The position numbers were made by a program, and so were the translations under genes. 64,000 nucleotides of DNA, taken from the NCBI GenBank assembly GCA_014155875.1, contig JACEFZ010001406.1, forward strand, positions 62,001 to 126,000, in the 5' to 3' direction. The notes below the pieces were generated by a model. It made no database searches. It had not been told where the DNA came from and saw only the letters and a list, made by a program, of their open reading frames with translations. Of the stretch, positions 61,888 to 64,000 are shown piece after piece. Position 1 is the first letter of the stretch, and the number at the start of each line of letters is the position of its first letter. Source of the DNA: Cepaea nemoralis. Taxonomy: Eukaryota > Mollusca > Gastropoda > Stylommatophora > Helicidae.

Positions 61888-62707
61888 CGGTAGCGGGGTA
61901 GGGGTACACCCTACCAAAGGAGAAGTAAGGTGCCTCCTTCCCTCCGCTAGCCTACGGGACACCCTTGGGCAAGGTGGAGTACCCGTTTAGCCCCCCCCCC
62001 CCCCAACAGGGTAACGTGAAGCCATGGTAGCAGGTGGTGGATTGGACTTGGGAGCAGCTGACAGATAGTTGTTAGTTATGGTTTCAAGTCGGTGACGGTG
62101 GGCAGAGGATCTCTCAGTAGAGACAATGGCTACGGTCATCCGATCAGTATGGTCACTGCCAGGAAGGAAGAATGGTAGACTTCCCTCCTTATTGATTCCC
62201 GGACAGAGGAGGCTCGTCAGCCGTGGTTGGTATCTCTTCTAAGAGAAGGAACTCTAAATCTCAAACCTCCGCTGCATTGCGGGTATACCCATATGGGAAA
62301 GGCTTCGGGAGTAAACCCTGAGGACAAATCCGGAGATGGAGTCCCTAAGGCAGTTCCATGTTGTAAACAACATAGTTCTGGCAACTCCTGCGACGGCACC
62401 GATGCCAAGCTGCATTGGCTACTGCCTTTCCCTTGGTCAACATCGGCGACGTGGAGAGGGGCAACTTGCTACTGGGCAACAGCTGGTTCTCCGATTTCCA
62501 TTGCCCAGGCTTGTGCCCTGAAGAGGTCACTTCAGCACCGTGTAAAGCGGTGACACAACAAGGGAAGCAGCATTTGCCGGTTATAAGTCTTAATGCTCGA
62601 TTGGCGTAGAGCAAGGCGCCAGGGGCTACTTCCGACGGTGGGAGAGATCATCGTATCTCACTAGACAGCTACCGCCCGCCTAAGCTGGGCAGCCCCCAGT
62701 CAATAAG

Positions 62708-63472
62708 GTGTTGTCTCGCCACGGTTCATCTGCTCCTGAGGGTGTGTGGAGCTTAGGGGAAAATCCTGACACATGGACCGCAATCTATACACCTAGCAGC
62801 AAGAAAAAAACACAACAACTGGCCCTAAGGCTGGGAACATGGAACGTAAGAACCATGACCCCTGGCATCTCAGACGATCTAAATGAGATTGTGGATGCCC
62901 GCAAAACTGCAGTGATAAACAACGAACTACTAAGACTGGGGATAGACATTGTTGCCCTGCAAGAGACCAGACTCCAAGAATCTGGAAGCATCAAGGAGAG
63001 GGACTTCACTTTCTACTGGCATGGCAAGCTGTGCGGAGAGACCAGGGAGCATGGAGTTGGCTTAGCTATCAGAAACAAGCTGCTTAATTCTATCATACCA
63101 CCAAGTGATGGCACTGAAAGAATACTGAAGCTCCAACTCCAGACAGAGGCAGGCCCAGTTAGTATTATAAGCGTTTACGCCCAAACACTAACTGCAGCAT
63201 CAGAATCTAAAGACAAGTTCTATGGCGACCTTAGCAAAGAAGTCAGTGAAACACCAGAGACACAACAAATGTTTATCCTGGGGGATTTCAATGCCAGGGT
63301 TGGCTCCGACCACAAATCTTGGCCTTCATGTCTAGGACAGTTTGGCGTTGGGAAGATCAATGACAATGGACAACGTCTCTTGGAATTCTGCAGCCACCAT
63401 AATCTGTGCGTGACTAACACCTTCTTTGACACGAAACCTCAACACAAGGTGTCATGGAGGCACCCCAGATAA
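62708..63472 (+). CDS. Line-C AP-endonuclease domain
   Basis: 254 codons. LRLGTWNVRTMTPGI (motif with Asn/Arg), GIDIVALQETRLQESGS (catalytic Glu), HGVGLAIRNKLLN, SIISVYAQTLTAA, MFILGDFNARVGSDHKSW (GDFN). Ends shortly after KVSWRHPR where a 1-2 nt lesion near 63468 shifts the frame; the rest follows in another frame. It nicks the target DNA in relatives. Close in arrangement to the Line-B endonuclease. Confidence 0.8.
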   Translation: MLSRHGSSAPEGVWSLGENPDTWTAIYTPSSKKKTQQLALRLGTWNVRTMTPGISDDLNEIVDARKTAVINNELLRLGIDIVALQETRLQESGSIKERDFTFYWHGKLCGETREHGVGLAIRNKLLNSIIPPSDGTERILKLQLQTEAGPVSIISVYAQTLTAASESKDKFYGDLSKEVSETPETQQMFILGDFNARVGSDHKSWPSCLGQFGVGKINDNGQRLLEFCSHHNLCVTNTFFDTKPQHKVSWRHPR

Positions 63473-63473
63473 A

Positions 63474-63818
63474 AAAACTGGCACCAACTCGACCTGCCTG
63501 ATGCTCACTAAACGCAGCAACCTCCGCAATGTACGGCTGACTCGCAGCTATCATAGTGCTGACTGCGACAACGACCATTTACTCGTCTCCAGCAAGGTGA
63601 AGATAAAGCCCAAGAGAATCTACAGAAGCAGAACAGAAGGAAGACCACGCATTGACACCAGCAGCACCCAAAATAAAGAGAAGGTCAACAAATTCATGCA
63701 GGCTCTAGCGGATACTCTGCCTGGCCCCACAAATGGAAATTCCACCGATAGATGGAGTCATTTTCGCGACAACATCTACAATACAGCACTATCAACATTT
63801 TGGCAAGAAGCAAATTAA
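63474..63818 (+). pseudogene. Line-C endonuclease C-terminus and linker, frameshifted
   Basis: CLMLTKRSNLRNVRLTRSYH then SADCDNDHLLVSSKVKIKPK, the (S/D)H-type end of the endonuclease with NDH in place of SDH. A charged linker (NKEKVNKFMQALADTLPG) precedes where RT would begin. A further stop at 63816 shows the copy is dead. Confidence 0.7.
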
Positions 63819-64000
63819 GTCAACCGACTGGTTTAAAGCACACTCTGAAGAGATGGTCCCAGTCCTGGAGATAAAGAGACATGCATTCTTGTGACATAAT
63901 GGATCAGGCATCCACATTCCCAGTCCAACACATCTATCATAATACTTTTAGTTTTGAACGGAGACCATCCAGATAGCAGGGCTATTCTTAGATTCGTAGA

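Larger units (their letters stand above)
61888..64000 (+). mobile_element. Line-C non-LTR retrotransposon, 5' part
   Basis: Starts CGGTAGCGGGGTAGGGGTA, with a 5' leader (61888-62170) shared with Line-A at 1669-1970, including a C-tract. A GC-rich leader continues to 62700, then the endonuclease coding region. The element runs off the right edge. Confidence 0.8.

Noticed and set aside
62227..62614. Overlapping frames of 108, 61, 89 and 64 codons on both strands
   Set aside because: GC-rich LINE leader; multiple mutually exclusive frames, none with a domain.

Overview
This is a 64-kb piece of an animal nuclear genome, not a bacterial replicon. Genes are split by GT/AG introns, introns are long, and most of the window is decayed transposable elements, tRNA-derived SINEs and microsatellites. 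The mix of families (non-LTR elements with AP-type endonuclease, a Penelope-like element, hAT, mariner, gag/protease LTR elements) together with an IFIT-like TPR gene and an SLC15-type transporter fits a marine invertebrate. A lophotrochozoan such as a mollusc is my best guess, by inference only.

Only two ordinary host genes are visible, both on the minus strand. The first (7655-10612) is a single large coding exon for a 985-residue IFIT-like tetratricopeptide protein. Its TPR halves are separated by about 340 disordered residues that contain a perfect-period 10-residue RG/Y repeat encoded by a 30-bp minisatellite. The second (49860-61173) is the last five exons of a proton-coupled oligopeptide/histidine transporter (SLC15/POT family); its earlier exons lie beyond the right edge. 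Its introns hold SINEs, LINE pieces and a 54-bp-unit minisatellite. One exon shows a frame discontinuity.

The rest is mobile DNA, layered by nesting. 1-7.6 kb: SINEs and two LINE families, one copy with a perfect 17-bp target-site duplication. 10.7-20.5 kb: Penelope-like, hAT and SINE pieces and decayed LINE. 20.5-31.2 kb: a nearly complete minus-strand LINE (Line-B) split by a young 6.6-kb LTR element (LTR-1) with 99.6% identical LTRs and a 5-bp TSD, carrying gag, zinc knuckles and protease but no reverse transcriptase. 31-40.7 kb: unrecognised AT-rich sequence with LINE and SINE fragments. 40.7-46.4 kb: a second LTR element (LTR-2), also inserted into a LINE, whose two ends do not match except for a terminal 54 bp. 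It carries a protease-like ORF followed in the same frame by an unfamiliar ORF made of 11-residue repeats. 47-49 kb: LINE and mariner foldback remnants. 61.8-64 kb: the 5' part of another LINE.

The best candidates for something undescribed are the IFIT-like protein with its built-in RG/Y repeat domain and the LTR-2 cargo ORF. In this text Line-A to Line-D, SINE-1 to SINE-6, Rep-X and R8 are local labels for families recognised by comparing copies inside the window.
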